Below the pieces are notes generated by a model that was not told the origin of the DNA, did no database searches, and saw only the letters and a program-made list of their open reading frames with translations. This document shows, piece by piece, positions 26,402 to 34,087 of a DNA stretch of 64,000 nucleotides. Numbering within the stretch: position 1 is the first letter of the stretch; each line of letters opens with the position of its first letter. Where the stretch lies: assembly GCF_004118855.1 (NCBI RefSeq), contig NZ_PDKF01000004.1:221911-285910 (forward strand), read 5' to 3'. Source of the DNA: Arcobacter sp. CECT 8983. Its GTDB lineage: Bacteria > Campylobacterota > Campylobacteria > Campylobacterales > Arcobacteraceae. Position numbers and translations under genes: made by a program.

Positions 26402-27373
26402 TTAATTGAATTGTTTTTTATATTTACTAGGAGTGATATTGAAATGTTCTTGAAAATTTTTACTAAAATTTCCTACATGTTTATATCCAACTCTTGAACA
26501 AACTTCTTTTACACTATGTTCTTCTTGCAATAATTTTTTTGCTACAGCTAGTCTTCTTTTTTGAAGCATTTCATAAACAGTCATTCCAAAATATTGTTTA
26601 AAGTCTTTTTTTAAATAACACTCGTTAATAGCAGATTTATAAGCAATCTCTTTTATAGTAAGGCTTTCATAATAGTAATTATTTATAAGTTCTTTTGCTT
26701 TTTCAAGTGAGTTTATAATAGTTTTATCTATATTATATGTTGCATTTATATTTGAAACAATTTTCTTTATAGTATATTCTATAAGATTTATTGTTTTTGA
26801 TTCAAGATGTAAATCTGTTAATAGAAACTCATTTAAATCTTTATCTTTAAAAAACTTAAGTATCTCATTTTGTTCTGGGTCTATTTTTCCTCCAGTTAAA
26901 ATTGAGTAACCCTTTTTATTGGCTTCTTTCATCTTTTCATTTAAGTTTACCAAGTCATGGGTTAGTTCTAAAAACAGAGCTTCTTTTATTCCTATATTTA
27001 AAGTACAATAGTGTTTGTCTTTTTTATATTCTATGTCAACAGTAAAATCATCAGATGAAAAACCTAGATAATATTCATCTTTTTTTACTGTATAACTTTT
27101 TCCATCTTTATAAAAGTGTGTTGTTTCATTTTCTAAATTAAAAATTAAAATAGCACCAGCAACATTGGATTTTAAAGTAGCTATAGTATCTTTTGTGAAT
27201 TTTAAATTTGTTGTTGAGGTAGCTATACCACTTCCTGAGTCATACCAAGCAAAAGTTCCAATTCCAAATTCAGGTTTAAGATTGGAAGTAAAGTTTTCTC
27301 TTGAAAAAGGTTTTTTAACCTTTTTAATATCTTCCATTAAGTCAAGATAGTTGACTTTTTTAAAAGACTTCAT
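26402..27373 (-). CDS. AraC-family transcriptional regulator (PchR-like)
   Basis: A 323-residue regulator with a C-terminal AraC double helix-turn-helix (about 225-322; ELINNYYYESLTIKEIA and SVKEVCSRVGYKHVGNFSKN). The N-terminal region is not a cupin of the sugar type; its length and position next to a TonB receptor are as in siderophore-responsive PchR/AlcR regulators. Its ATG overlaps the stop of the upstream 289-residue gene (TAATG), so it is read from the MoxR operon, and it ends about 100 bases before the receptor start. Activation of the receptor is a likely but unproven role. Confidence 0.85.
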   Translation of the reverse strand: MKSFKKVNYLDLMEDIKKVKKPFSRENFTSNLKPEFGIGTFAWYDSGSGIATSTTNLKFTKDTIATLKSNVAGAILIFNLENETTHFYKDGKSYTVKKDEYYLGFSSDDFTVDIEYKKDKHYCTLNIGIKEALFLELTHDLVNLNEKMKEANKKGYSILTGGKIDPEQNEILKFFKDKDLNEFLLTDLHLESKTINLIEYTIKKIVSNINATYNIDKTIINSLEKAKELINNYYYESLTIKEIAYKSAINECYLKKDFKQYFGMTVYEMLQKRRLAVAKKLLQEEHSVKEVCSRVGYKHVGNFSKNFQEHFNITPSKYKKQFN

Positions 27374-28242
27374 TATTTACCTTCAGTAGTATAAAAACCT
27401 TTTATTATAATACCTTTATTGTCTTTTGAAGATTTTACATAATAATTTGTAGGAGTTACTACTGCATAATCATTTAAATTTTCTCTAATAAACGAAGCAG
27501 TCTCAATTACTCTTTGCCTTGAGAAACCTCTAATTAAATACTCTTTAACTCTATTTTGAACAGCTTTAGGTTGCTTATTAATATCATCTTTTATTTTATT
27601 AAATACAACATTATCTGCATTTGCAACTACTGCAATAATTTCAAGCCTTGTTAAATTTTTTGTATTTTTTACAAAATCAGTGATTTTTTGTTGACAAGTA
27701 GGTGTTAATAAAGAGCTATTAGCTTTAAAATCATAACACTTAACAACTTTTGCTTTTTGTGTATAGTAGAACTTTCTAAAGTTTTTATTATCTAAGTCAA
27801 CAATTTTAGTCTCAACTTTTGTTACAACTTTCTCTTTTATTACTTCAACTTCTTTAGGTTCTATAACTTTTTTTATAATCACTTCTTTTTTTATCTTTGG
27901 TTCTACAGGTGGGACTACTTGTTTGTCTTTTTCAAGTAGTAAATAAATTATTGTTGATAGGGTAATAATTATGATTAGACATAAAGAATAAATAAGATAG
28001 TTTATAAACCTCATGTCATTTGTGTTTTTTATTTTTGGCTTTGCCTGCGGTGTAACTTTTGGAATTGAAAGTTCAGGGTTTATACTTTTGGCTTTTTTAG
28101 AACTAGAACTACTTTTTGGTTTTGTTTTATTAGTTTCATTAGGTTTTTCATTAGAGTTCTCTTTTAGTTTCTTTTCAATACCCTCTTGTGATATAGTTTG
28201 ACTTAATACTTCTTTTAATTTTTCTGTATTGTTTTTTTCCAA
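27373..28242 (-). CDS. Single-pass membrane protein with OmpA-like-length periplasmic domain
   Basis: A 289-residue protein: a charged, low-complexity cytosolic N-terminus (about 1-75, with a KPKSSSSSKK stretch), one helix (about 83-104), a Pro/Lys/Glu-rich linker of KEVEVIKEK-type repeats, and a folded C-terminal domain from about 155 on (TRLEIIAVVANADNVVF; RQRVIETASFIRENL) that has the spacing of OmpA-like peptidoglycan-binding domains but not a clean motif. It is the last structural gene of the MoxR-VWA operon. Family not recognised with confidence. Confidence 0.7.
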   Translation of the reverse strand: MEKNNTEKLKEVLSQTISQEGIEKKLKENSNEKPNETNKTKPKSSSSSKKAKSINPELSIPKVTPQAKPKIKNTNDMRFINYLIYSLCLIIIITLSTIIYLLLEKDKQVVPPVEPKIKKEVIIKKVIEPKEVEVIKEKVVTKVETKIVDLDNKNFRKFYYTQKAKVVKCYDFKANSSLLTPTCQQKITDFVKNTKNLTRLEIIAVVANADNVVFNKIKDDINKQPKAVQNRVKEYLIRGFSRQRVIETASFIRENLNDYAVVTPTNYYVKSSKDNKGIIIKGFYTTEGK

Positions 28243-28251
28243 AAAGTCCCT

Positions 28252-29166
28252 TTACTCTCTATTTTTCATATAAATTAGCATAATTAAAGATATGATAGCT
28301 AAAAATAATGGATAGAAAAATAAATAGTTTTTTAATATTATCTTATTATTTTCTATTTTACTTTTTTCAAGCTTATTAATTTCTTCATAGATTTCATTTA
28401 ATTTTTCTTTTGAGTTTGCATTAAATGATTTTCCATTTGTTTGTGTAGCTATTTGATTTAAAATAATTTTATTTGAATTTGCAATACTAATAGTATAAAC
28501 CTTAATTGCATATTTATTTAAAAGTTTTAATGCAACTTCTAAAGGAATAGTACTAGAGTTGTCTGCTCCATCACTTAATAAAATTATTACTTTTGATTTT
28601 GCTTTAGAGGATTTCAAAATATTTGTTGAGGAAACAAGAGAATCTATAAGTGCAGTTTTATCTCCTACTACACCTACATCTAAATAATCAATTATTTCTA
28701 ATTGGGCATTTTTATCAAAACTAAGAGGAGTTGCCATCATAACAGATGTTCCAAAAACTACAATTGAAATATTGTCATTTACTCTTTTAGGAATAAACTC
28801 TTTTACAATATCTTTTACAACAGTAAATCTACTCTCCATTGGATTTAATGGATTAAAACCAAGCTCTTTCATAGAACCACTTGTATCTAAACTTAGAACT
28901 ATATCAATACCATCATTTTTAATAAGTTGGGTTTTTAGTTCTGTATAGGGTGATGCAAGTGCAACTACTAATCCAACAATAGATAAATATTTTAATACAG
29001 CCTGAAAAATATTTGTACTTATTTGATTTTTAACAAAAATATTTAAGTGTGGAACAATATATGTTGGAGTTTTTGCTTTACAAAAAAGTGAGCAAAAAAC
29101 AAAAAGTAAAATCAATAATAAAAGATATGGATATTCAAATTTTATTGAAAGTAAATAATCAAACAT
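28252..29166 (-). CDS. VWA-domain membrane protein (BatA-like)
   Basis: A 304-residue protein with an N-terminal helix pair (about 13-30 and 57-72), a von Willebrand A domain with a complete MIDAS (DTSGS at 94-98, then downstream Thr and the LSDGADNSS Asp), and a C-terminal helix (about 283-300) before a short basic tail. This is the BatA layout: metal-dependent protein binding on the periplasmic side. It overlaps the DUF4381-like gene by 8 bases. Such proteins work with MoxR ATPases, with client proteins usually unknown. Confidence 0.87.
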   Translation of the reverse strand: MFDYLLSIKFEYPYLLLLILLFVFCSLFCKAKTPTYIVPHLNIFVKNQISTNIFQAVLKYLSIVGLVVALASPYTELKTQLIKNDGIDIVLSLDTSGSMKELGFNPLNPMESRFTVVKDIVKEFIPKRVNDNISIVVFGTSVMMATPLSFDKNAQLEIIDYLDVGVVGDKTALIDSLVSSTNILKSSKAKSKVIILLSDGADNSSTIPLEVALKLLNKYAIKVYTISIANSNKIILNQIATQTNGKSFNANSKEKLNEIYEEINKLEKSKIENNKIILKNYLFFYPLFLAIISLIMLIYMKNRE

Positions 29167-29548
29167 CTACACTGTCCATAAATCTAGAAAATAGTATTTT
29201 AATATCTTCATCTATTTGTTTTACATCTTTTTTATATTTATATTTTTCAAGTTCATCAATTAACTCTTCTGCTAATTTTTTTTCTCTTTGAGAAACTGCT
29301 AATAGTCTTGAATATTTTGTTATTGTATATGCAGTTTTTTTAGAATCTTCAAAATCTATTTCTTCTAAAATCTTATAGTAATCTTTTCTAAAATCTTTTT
29401 TTCTATTTCTGATTATCTTGTATATTAAAAAAAGCAGTAAAAACACTAGAAAAACAGCAACACTTATAAGTAAAATATAAATATAAATAGAAAAATCAGG
29501 TATATCAACTAAAGATTTAATATCATGAATTTTAATATTTTCCATCAT
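29159..29548 (-). CDS. DUF4381-like membrane protein
   Basis: A 129-residue protein with one helix (about 20-44) followed by a basic, helical cytosolic region (KIIRNRKKDFRKDYYKIL and onward). It fits the small component regularly found between DUF58 and VWA genes of MoxR operons (DUF4381). It overlaps both neighbours by a few bases, so it is cotranslated. Confidence 0.72.
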   Translation of the reverse strand: MMENIKIHDIKSLVDIPDFSIYIYILLISVAVFLVFLLLFLIYKIIRNRKKDFRKDYYKILEEIDFEDSKKTAYTITKYSRLLAVSQREKKLAEELIDELEKYKYKKDVKQIDEDIKILFSRFMDSVDV

Positions 29549-30378
29549 TGCATTAGCCTTAATAGTTTTGCTAAAGGTTCTTCATGAGTGTATATTTTGA
29601 TAGACTTTATAGCACATTTTTGAAGATGCTCAAAAAATAAGTGATCATTTTGTTTTACTTCTTGTTTATATTTTTCTATGAGTGAATTATTAATATTACC
29701 ATTAAAATTATAGTTTGTTGTTGGATCTATAAGATTTACATTTCCTAAGACTTCAGGAGATTCTTCAAATTTATCCCTTACTATTATTACAACAACTTCA
29801 TGTTTTCTACTAAGAACTTTTAAATCTAAATTTTTAATATCAAAAAAGTCTCCTATTAAAAAAATGGTTGATTTTTTTTTAATTTTTAATAAAAGTTCAT
29901 CTATTATATTTTTAAAGTTTTGATGTTTTCCCATACTATTGTAGTTAAAAATCTCTTCAGCCATTTTATTTACAGCAAAATGTCTTTTTGATTTTTTAGT
30001 ACAAAGGTTCACTTTTTCATTTGCAATATAAGAAGTAAAAGGGTCACTTTGCTTAATACAAGAGTAAGCTAATATTGTAGATATTTCAGTAATAAGTTCT
30101 TGTTTAAACTTTTTTGTTCCAAAATGAACAGAACCAGATAAAATAGGAACTATTGAAATATTTAATTCCCTTTGAGCATGAAATACTTTTACATAAGGCT
30201 TTTTAAACTTGGCACTAATTACCCAGTCTATATTTTTGATATCTTCTCCATATTCATACTCTTTTAATTCTAAAAAGTCATAACCTTCACCTTTTAGTAA
30301 GCTTGAGTTATTTCCTATATTTTCTGAAAAGATTTGTCTTCTTGTTTTGATTAATATTTTTTTTAAAGAGTGATTCAT
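29545..30378 (-). CDS. DUF58 domain protein
   Basis: A 277-residue soluble protein with the DUF58 signature (LKEYEYGEDIKNIDWVISAKFKKPYVKVF near residues 35-63), followed by a VWA-like fold. DUF58 proteins always accompany MoxR ATPases. It follows the moxR gene directly (one base apart) and overlaps the next gene by 4 bases. Molecular role is not established. Confidence 0.88.
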   Translation of the reverse strand: MNHSLKKILIKTRRQIFSENIGNNSSLLKGEGYDFLELKEYEYGEDIKNIDWVISAKFKKPYVKVFHAQRELNISIVPILSGSVHFGTKKFKQELITEISTILAYSCIKQSDPFTSYIANEKVNLCTKKSKRHFAVNKMAEEIFNYNSMGKHQNFKNIIDELLLKIKKKSTIFLIGDFFDIKNLDLKVLSRKHEVVVIIVRDKFEESPEVLGNVNLIDPTTNYNFNGNINNSLIEKYKQEVKQNDHLFFEHLQKCAIKSIKIYTHEEPLAKLLRLMQ

Positions 30379-31332
30379 TTATGGGATTTGTATTTTTTCC
30401 ATTATTTTTTGAATTAACTCATCTGTTGAGATTTGCATTGCTTCTGCCTCATAGGATAAAATAATTCTGTGTCTTAAAATATTTTTTACTACAAGAGCAA
30501 TATCAACAGGGCTTACAAAATCATTTCCTCTAATAAATGCCATTGCTTTTACTGCTTTAAACATATCAATAGTTGCCCTTGGACTTGCTCCAAATTGAAT
30601 ATAATCAGCTATATCTTCTAAATCATACTCTTTAGGTTCTCTTGTTGCACAAACAATATCTACTATATATTTTTCTAATTCCTCATCAATATGAATATTT
30701 GAAACCTCTTTTTTAATCTCTTCAAGAGTTTCTTTATCTAATATCTTATTTAGTTCAATATTTTCACCTGAAGTTACTTTTTTCGCTATTTCAAACTCTT
30801 CTTGCTTTGTGTTATACCCAACTACAATTTTAAACATAAATCTATCTAGTTGAGCTTCTGGAAGTGTATAAGCACCTTCTTGCTCAATTGGGTTTTGAGT
30901 TGCAAGAACTAAAAAAGGAGAATCAATTTTAAAACTATCTTCTGCAATTGTTACTTGTCTTTCTTGCATCACCTCAAGTAATGCTGATTGAACTTTTGCA
31001 GGAGCTCTATTTATCTCATCAGCAAGTAAAAGGTTTGTAAAAACAGGACCTTTTTTTATTTTAAATTCACTTGTTTTCATATCATAAATTTGTGCACCAA
31101 TGATATCACTTGGAAGTAAGTCAGGAGTAAATTGAACTCTTTTAAAGTTTAAGCTAATAATATCTGCTAAAGTTTTAACAGTAGTTGTTTTAGCAAGACC
31201 TGGAACACCTTCTAAAAGAATATGACCATTTGTAAAAAGACCTATTAATAAGGCATCAATCATTTCACTTTGACCTACAATAACTTTTGAAAGTTCTTCT
31301 TTTACACTTAATACTTTATTTTGTAAACTCAA
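30379..31332 (-). CDS. MoxR-family AAA+ ATPase
   Basis: A 317-residue AAA+ chaperone: Walker A GVPGLAKTT with Lys48, Walker B LLADEINRAPAKVQSALLEVMQE, sensor ATQNPIEQEGAYTLPEAQLDRF, and the C-terminal lid. It is the first gene of the moxR-DUF58-DUF4381-VWA-orf-araC operon. MoxR/VWA sets help mature or insert metal cofactors or protect envelope proteins. Here the operon is wedged between iron-uptake genes, which suggests a link to iron stress or to the receptor system, on context alone. Confidence 0.92.
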   Translation of the reverse strand: MSLQNKVLSVKEELSKVIVGQSEMIDALLIGLFTNGHILLEGVPGLAKTTTVKTLADIISLNFKRVQFTPDLLPSDIIGAQIYDMKTSEFKIKKGPVFTNLLLADEINRAPAKVQSALLEVMQERQVTIAEDSFKIDSPFLVLATQNPIEQEGAYTLPEAQLDRFMFKIVVGYNTKQEEFEIAKKVTSGENIELNKILDKETLEEIKKEVSNIHIDEELEKYIVDIVCATREPKEYDLEDIADYIQFGASPRATIDMFKAVKAMAFIRGNDFVSPVDIALVVKNILRHRIILSYEAEAMQISTDELIQKIMEKIQIP

Positions 31333-31376
31333 TTATATTTTCCTTCAATTTGATAGTGCAATTTTAACAGATGAAT

Positions 31377-33215
31377 TTAAAACTCAATCTTAAAAACAGC
31401 TCCTTTTTCATATGAATATGTTATTTGTCCATCTAATTGAAATTTTGAGATAGAGTTTATAAGTTTTAAACCTAATGTTTCAGAAGTTTCTAAATCTATT
31501 TGTTTGCTTAATCCTTTACCATTATCTTTATGTATTAAAAGAAGAGTGCCTTTTTCTGTTTTTTTCATGGAAATTTCTAATTTAGGTTTAGGATTATCTT
31601 TAAAAGCATATTTAAAAGAGTTTGTAATAAGTTCATTTAAAATCAAAGCACAAGGCATAGCTATTTCTATATTTAAAACTATCTTTTCAATATCTATTTT
31701 ATATTCTACTTTTTTTTCAATATCATAGGTATAAGATATATCCTCAAGTAAGTTTTCTACATACTCTTTAAAGCAAATAGAGTTTAAATTTGAAGATTCG
31801 TAAAGTTTTCTATGAAGTAGTTCCATTGTATAAATTCTTTCTTGGATATCATTTAAAATTGTTTGAGTATTTTTATCTTTTATTTTATTTTCTTGAAGTT
31901 TTATTAAGCTTATTGTTAATGCAAGATTATTTTTTACTCTATGATGAATCTCTTTTAATAATATCTCTTTTTCAAGTAAAGAGTTCTGAAGTTCTTTAGT
32001 TTTTTCTTCTACTTTTGTATCTAAAATTTTTATATTTTCTTCAAATGAGTTTAGCATACTATCAAAGGCACGACCAAGGTTCCCAATATCATCATTACCA
32101 CTTACTAAAGAGCGAATCTTTTTATTACCTTTATTTACTTCTTTTGCTGTATATGTCAGAGTGTTTATTGTTTTAAATAATCTTTTAAAAAGAAAAAAAG
32201 CTAATAATAAAGCTAATATTAGTGCGATAAAAGTAGCAGGAAGAATTTTCTTTAATGTGGAATCAACATTTTTTAATAAATCTTCTTTATATACAGTTTT
32301 GATTAATAAAAGAGTGTAGTTTTTATATTTATCTCCATATAAATCTCTTACCCATGAAATAGCAGCTTTATTTTTATGTTTGTGTTCTACAAAGTTTTTT
32401 TTACTAGCTTGCATTATTTGTTTTGCAGTTAAATTTCCTGTGAAAATATTTGAAACATTAGAAATATTGCTTATTGTGTATTTTTTTTCTTTTTTACTTT
32501 TCTTTTTTTGAAATAGTGGCTCAGAATCATCTTCTAAATATTTTGAATTAAGCCAAAATAAATATGTTTTACCTTTGTGTAAGTTTGCAGTTGTATCAAA
32601 AGTTTTCTGCACATATTTTTTGATTTTCTTTTCAAAATCTTCATGATTTGGATTTAAGTCTTCTTCTGTACAAAAAACACTAAAAATATAATTTTTGATT
32701 TTGCTTGAATATGAATAATATTTTATATGACTACTATATGTTCTATCTAAATATTTTGTATTATATTTTTGCCAAGTATCAAAGCTTTTGATTTTATGTT
32801 CTTTGTAGATAAATGAATTTTGGTTTGTAAAAACATCTTTTTTATATTTTATTGAAAAATAGTAATTATTCAGCTTTTTATTTTTTTTAAGAGTCATTTT
32901 TATTTCATTAAAATCTAAGTTTGAGTTTATAATCTTATTTTTTAATTTTTCAATTTCATTTTCAATATCTTTTTTTATAAGTTCTGTTTCAAGTTCACTT
33001 TGAATAACAATTGCTTCTCCTGCAAGTTTAATTTGTTCTTGGGTTATTGATAAAACTTTTTCTATTTCATTAATAGTTTTTTCATAAGCTTCTTTTTGCA
33101 TTTTTGGAATAATAAGAGCCAAGAGTATGGAAATTAGAATCAATGCAAGTAAAAAAAGAGAAGCTGAAATTTTTGCATTAAAAGATAAATGTTTAAAAGT
33201 TAAAACTTTTGTCAT
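31377..33215 (-). CDS. Sensor histidine kinase, HisKA_2 type
   Basis: A 612-residue membrane kinase: helix near 14-36, a large periplasmic sensing region (about 40-325, double-Cache-like in size), helix near 327-347, HAMP (about 348-400), then a dimerisation domain of the HisKA_2 class (EIHHRVKNNLALTISLIKLQ, phospho-His 424 or 425) and an HATPase domain (NELITNSFKYAF; HKDNGKGLS). HisKA_2 kinases are less common than HisKA and usually signal general stress or light; here the gene is contiguous (no gap) with an OmpR-type regulator and next to a TonB receptor. Ligand unknown. Confidence 0.88.
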   Translation of the reverse strand: MTKVLTFKHLSFNAKISASLFLLALILISILLALIIPKMQKEAYEKTINEIEKVLSITQEQIKLAGEAIVIQSELETELIKKDIENEIEKLKNKIINSNLDFNEIKMTLKKNKKLNNYYFSIKYKKDVFTNQNSFIYKEHKIKSFDTWQKYNTKYLDRTYSSHIKYYSYSSKIKNYIFSVFCTEEDLNPNHEDFEKKIKKYVQKTFDTTANLHKGKTYLFWLNSKYLEDDSEPLFQKKKSKKEKKYTISNISNVSNIFTGNLTAKQIMQASKKNFVEHKHKNKAAISWVRDLYGDKYKNYTLLLIKTVYKEDLLKNVDSTLKKILPATFIALILALLLAFFLFKRLFKTINTLTYTAKEVNKGNKKIRSLVSGNDDIGNLGRAFDSMLNSFEENIKILDTKVEEKTKELQNSLLEKEILLKEIHHRVKNNLALTISLIKLQENKIKDKNTQTILNDIQERIYTMELLHRKLYESSNLNSICFKEYVENLLEDISYTYDIEKKVEYKIDIEKIVLNIEIAMPCALILNELITNSFKYAFKDNPKPKLEISMKKTEKGTLLLIHKDNGKGLSKQIDLETSETLGLKLINSISKFQLDGQITYSYEKGAVFKIEF

Positions 33216-33950
33216 CTAACTTTTAACCTTAAGTTTATATCCATGTTCATACATATTTTCAAAAAGATTTGTTCCAAGTTTTATTTTTAGTCTATAAATC
33301 AAAGTTCTTAGTTTTCCTAAATCATAAATGTCCTCTCTCCAAATATATGAAGAGATAATTTGAAAACTTATGATTTCACCAGGGCTTTGACTAAGTATGT
33401 AAAAAAGTTTTTTTTCATTTTTTGTTAATTTTATTTTTTCATTGTTTTTATAAAGTTCACTATTTGCATAATCATATTTTAAATCATCCTCTAAAAATAG
33501 AAAATTTTTCTCTTCTTTTTGAAGATATTTTCTATTTGTAAAAAAATATTTATGTTTGTGTATTGCCATATTAATAGCTGCTTTTAATTCTGCATCTTTA
33601 CAAGGTTTTATTAAATATCCATATGGCTCACAACAAAGGGCTTCTTTAATAGTCTTATCATTTGAATAAGATGTTAAAAAAATAATTGGAATTTTAAATC
33701 TTTTCCAAATCATATTTGCAACATCAATTCCTGTTTGTTTTGATTTTAGATTTATATCCATTAAAACTAAGTCAGGAAATCTATTTTGAACATGAGTTAT
33801 AGCTTTATTTGGATCTTTTTCTATTCCTGTAACATTAAATCCCATATTTAAAAGACTTTGTTCTATAGCCATTGCTAAAACGATTTCATCTTCTACAATC
33901 ATTATATCAATTTCATTTATATTTAATTTTATATTAGGTAAATTTCCCAT
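33216..33950 (-). CDS. Response regulator with winged-helix output
   Basis: A 244-residue regulator. The receiver domain (about 14-130) has acidic residues VEDE, phospho-acceptor Asp65 in LVLMDINLKS and the KPC lysine; a PhoB-like winged helix (about 165-242) includes KLTKNEKKLFYIL and the ending EHGYKLKVKS. It ends one base before the HisKA_2 kinase starts, so the pair is one unit. It is divergent from the TonB receptor at 34088, with Fur-like boxes between them, which suggests co-regulation with iron. Confidence 0.88.
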   Translation of the reverse strand: MGNLPNIKLNINEIDIMIVEDEIVLAMAIEQSLLNMGFNVTGIEKDPNKAITHVQNRFPDLVLMDINLKSKQTGIDVANMIWKRFKIPIIFLTSYSNDKTIKEALCCEPYGYLIKPCKDAELKAAINMAIHKHKYFFTNRKYLQKEEKNFLFLEDDLKYDYANSELYKNNEKIKLTKNEKKLFYILSQSPGEIISFQIISSYIWREDIYDLGKLRTLIYRLKIKLGTNLFENMYEHGYKLKVKS

Positions 33951-33972
33951 CGCTACTCCATTAATATAAGAA

Positions 33973-33987
33973 TGATACTAATTATCA
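33973..33987. promoter_or_regulatory. Fur-like box, regulator-proximal
   Basis: TGATACT-A-ATTATCA, a 7-1-7 inverted repeat with one mismatch, 23 bases upstream of the response-regulator ATG. The second of two boxes in this divergent intergenic region. Confidence 0.55.
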
Positions 33988-34049
33988 ATTTAATAAATCT
34001 TTAATTTATCTCAAAAAATTCAATAATGTGATTATTTTGTGATTATATA

Positions 34050-34064
34050 TGAGTATGATTCTCA
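34050..34064. promoter_or_regulatory. Fur-like box, receptor-proximal
   Basis: TGAGTAT-G-ATTCTCA, a 7-1-7 inverted repeat with one mismatch, 24 bases upstream of the TonB receptor ATG, overlapping its probable promoter. It has the GATTCTCA half common in Fur sites. Confidence 0.6.
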
Positions 34065-34087
34065 ATATTAAGATTAAAAGGAAGTAA

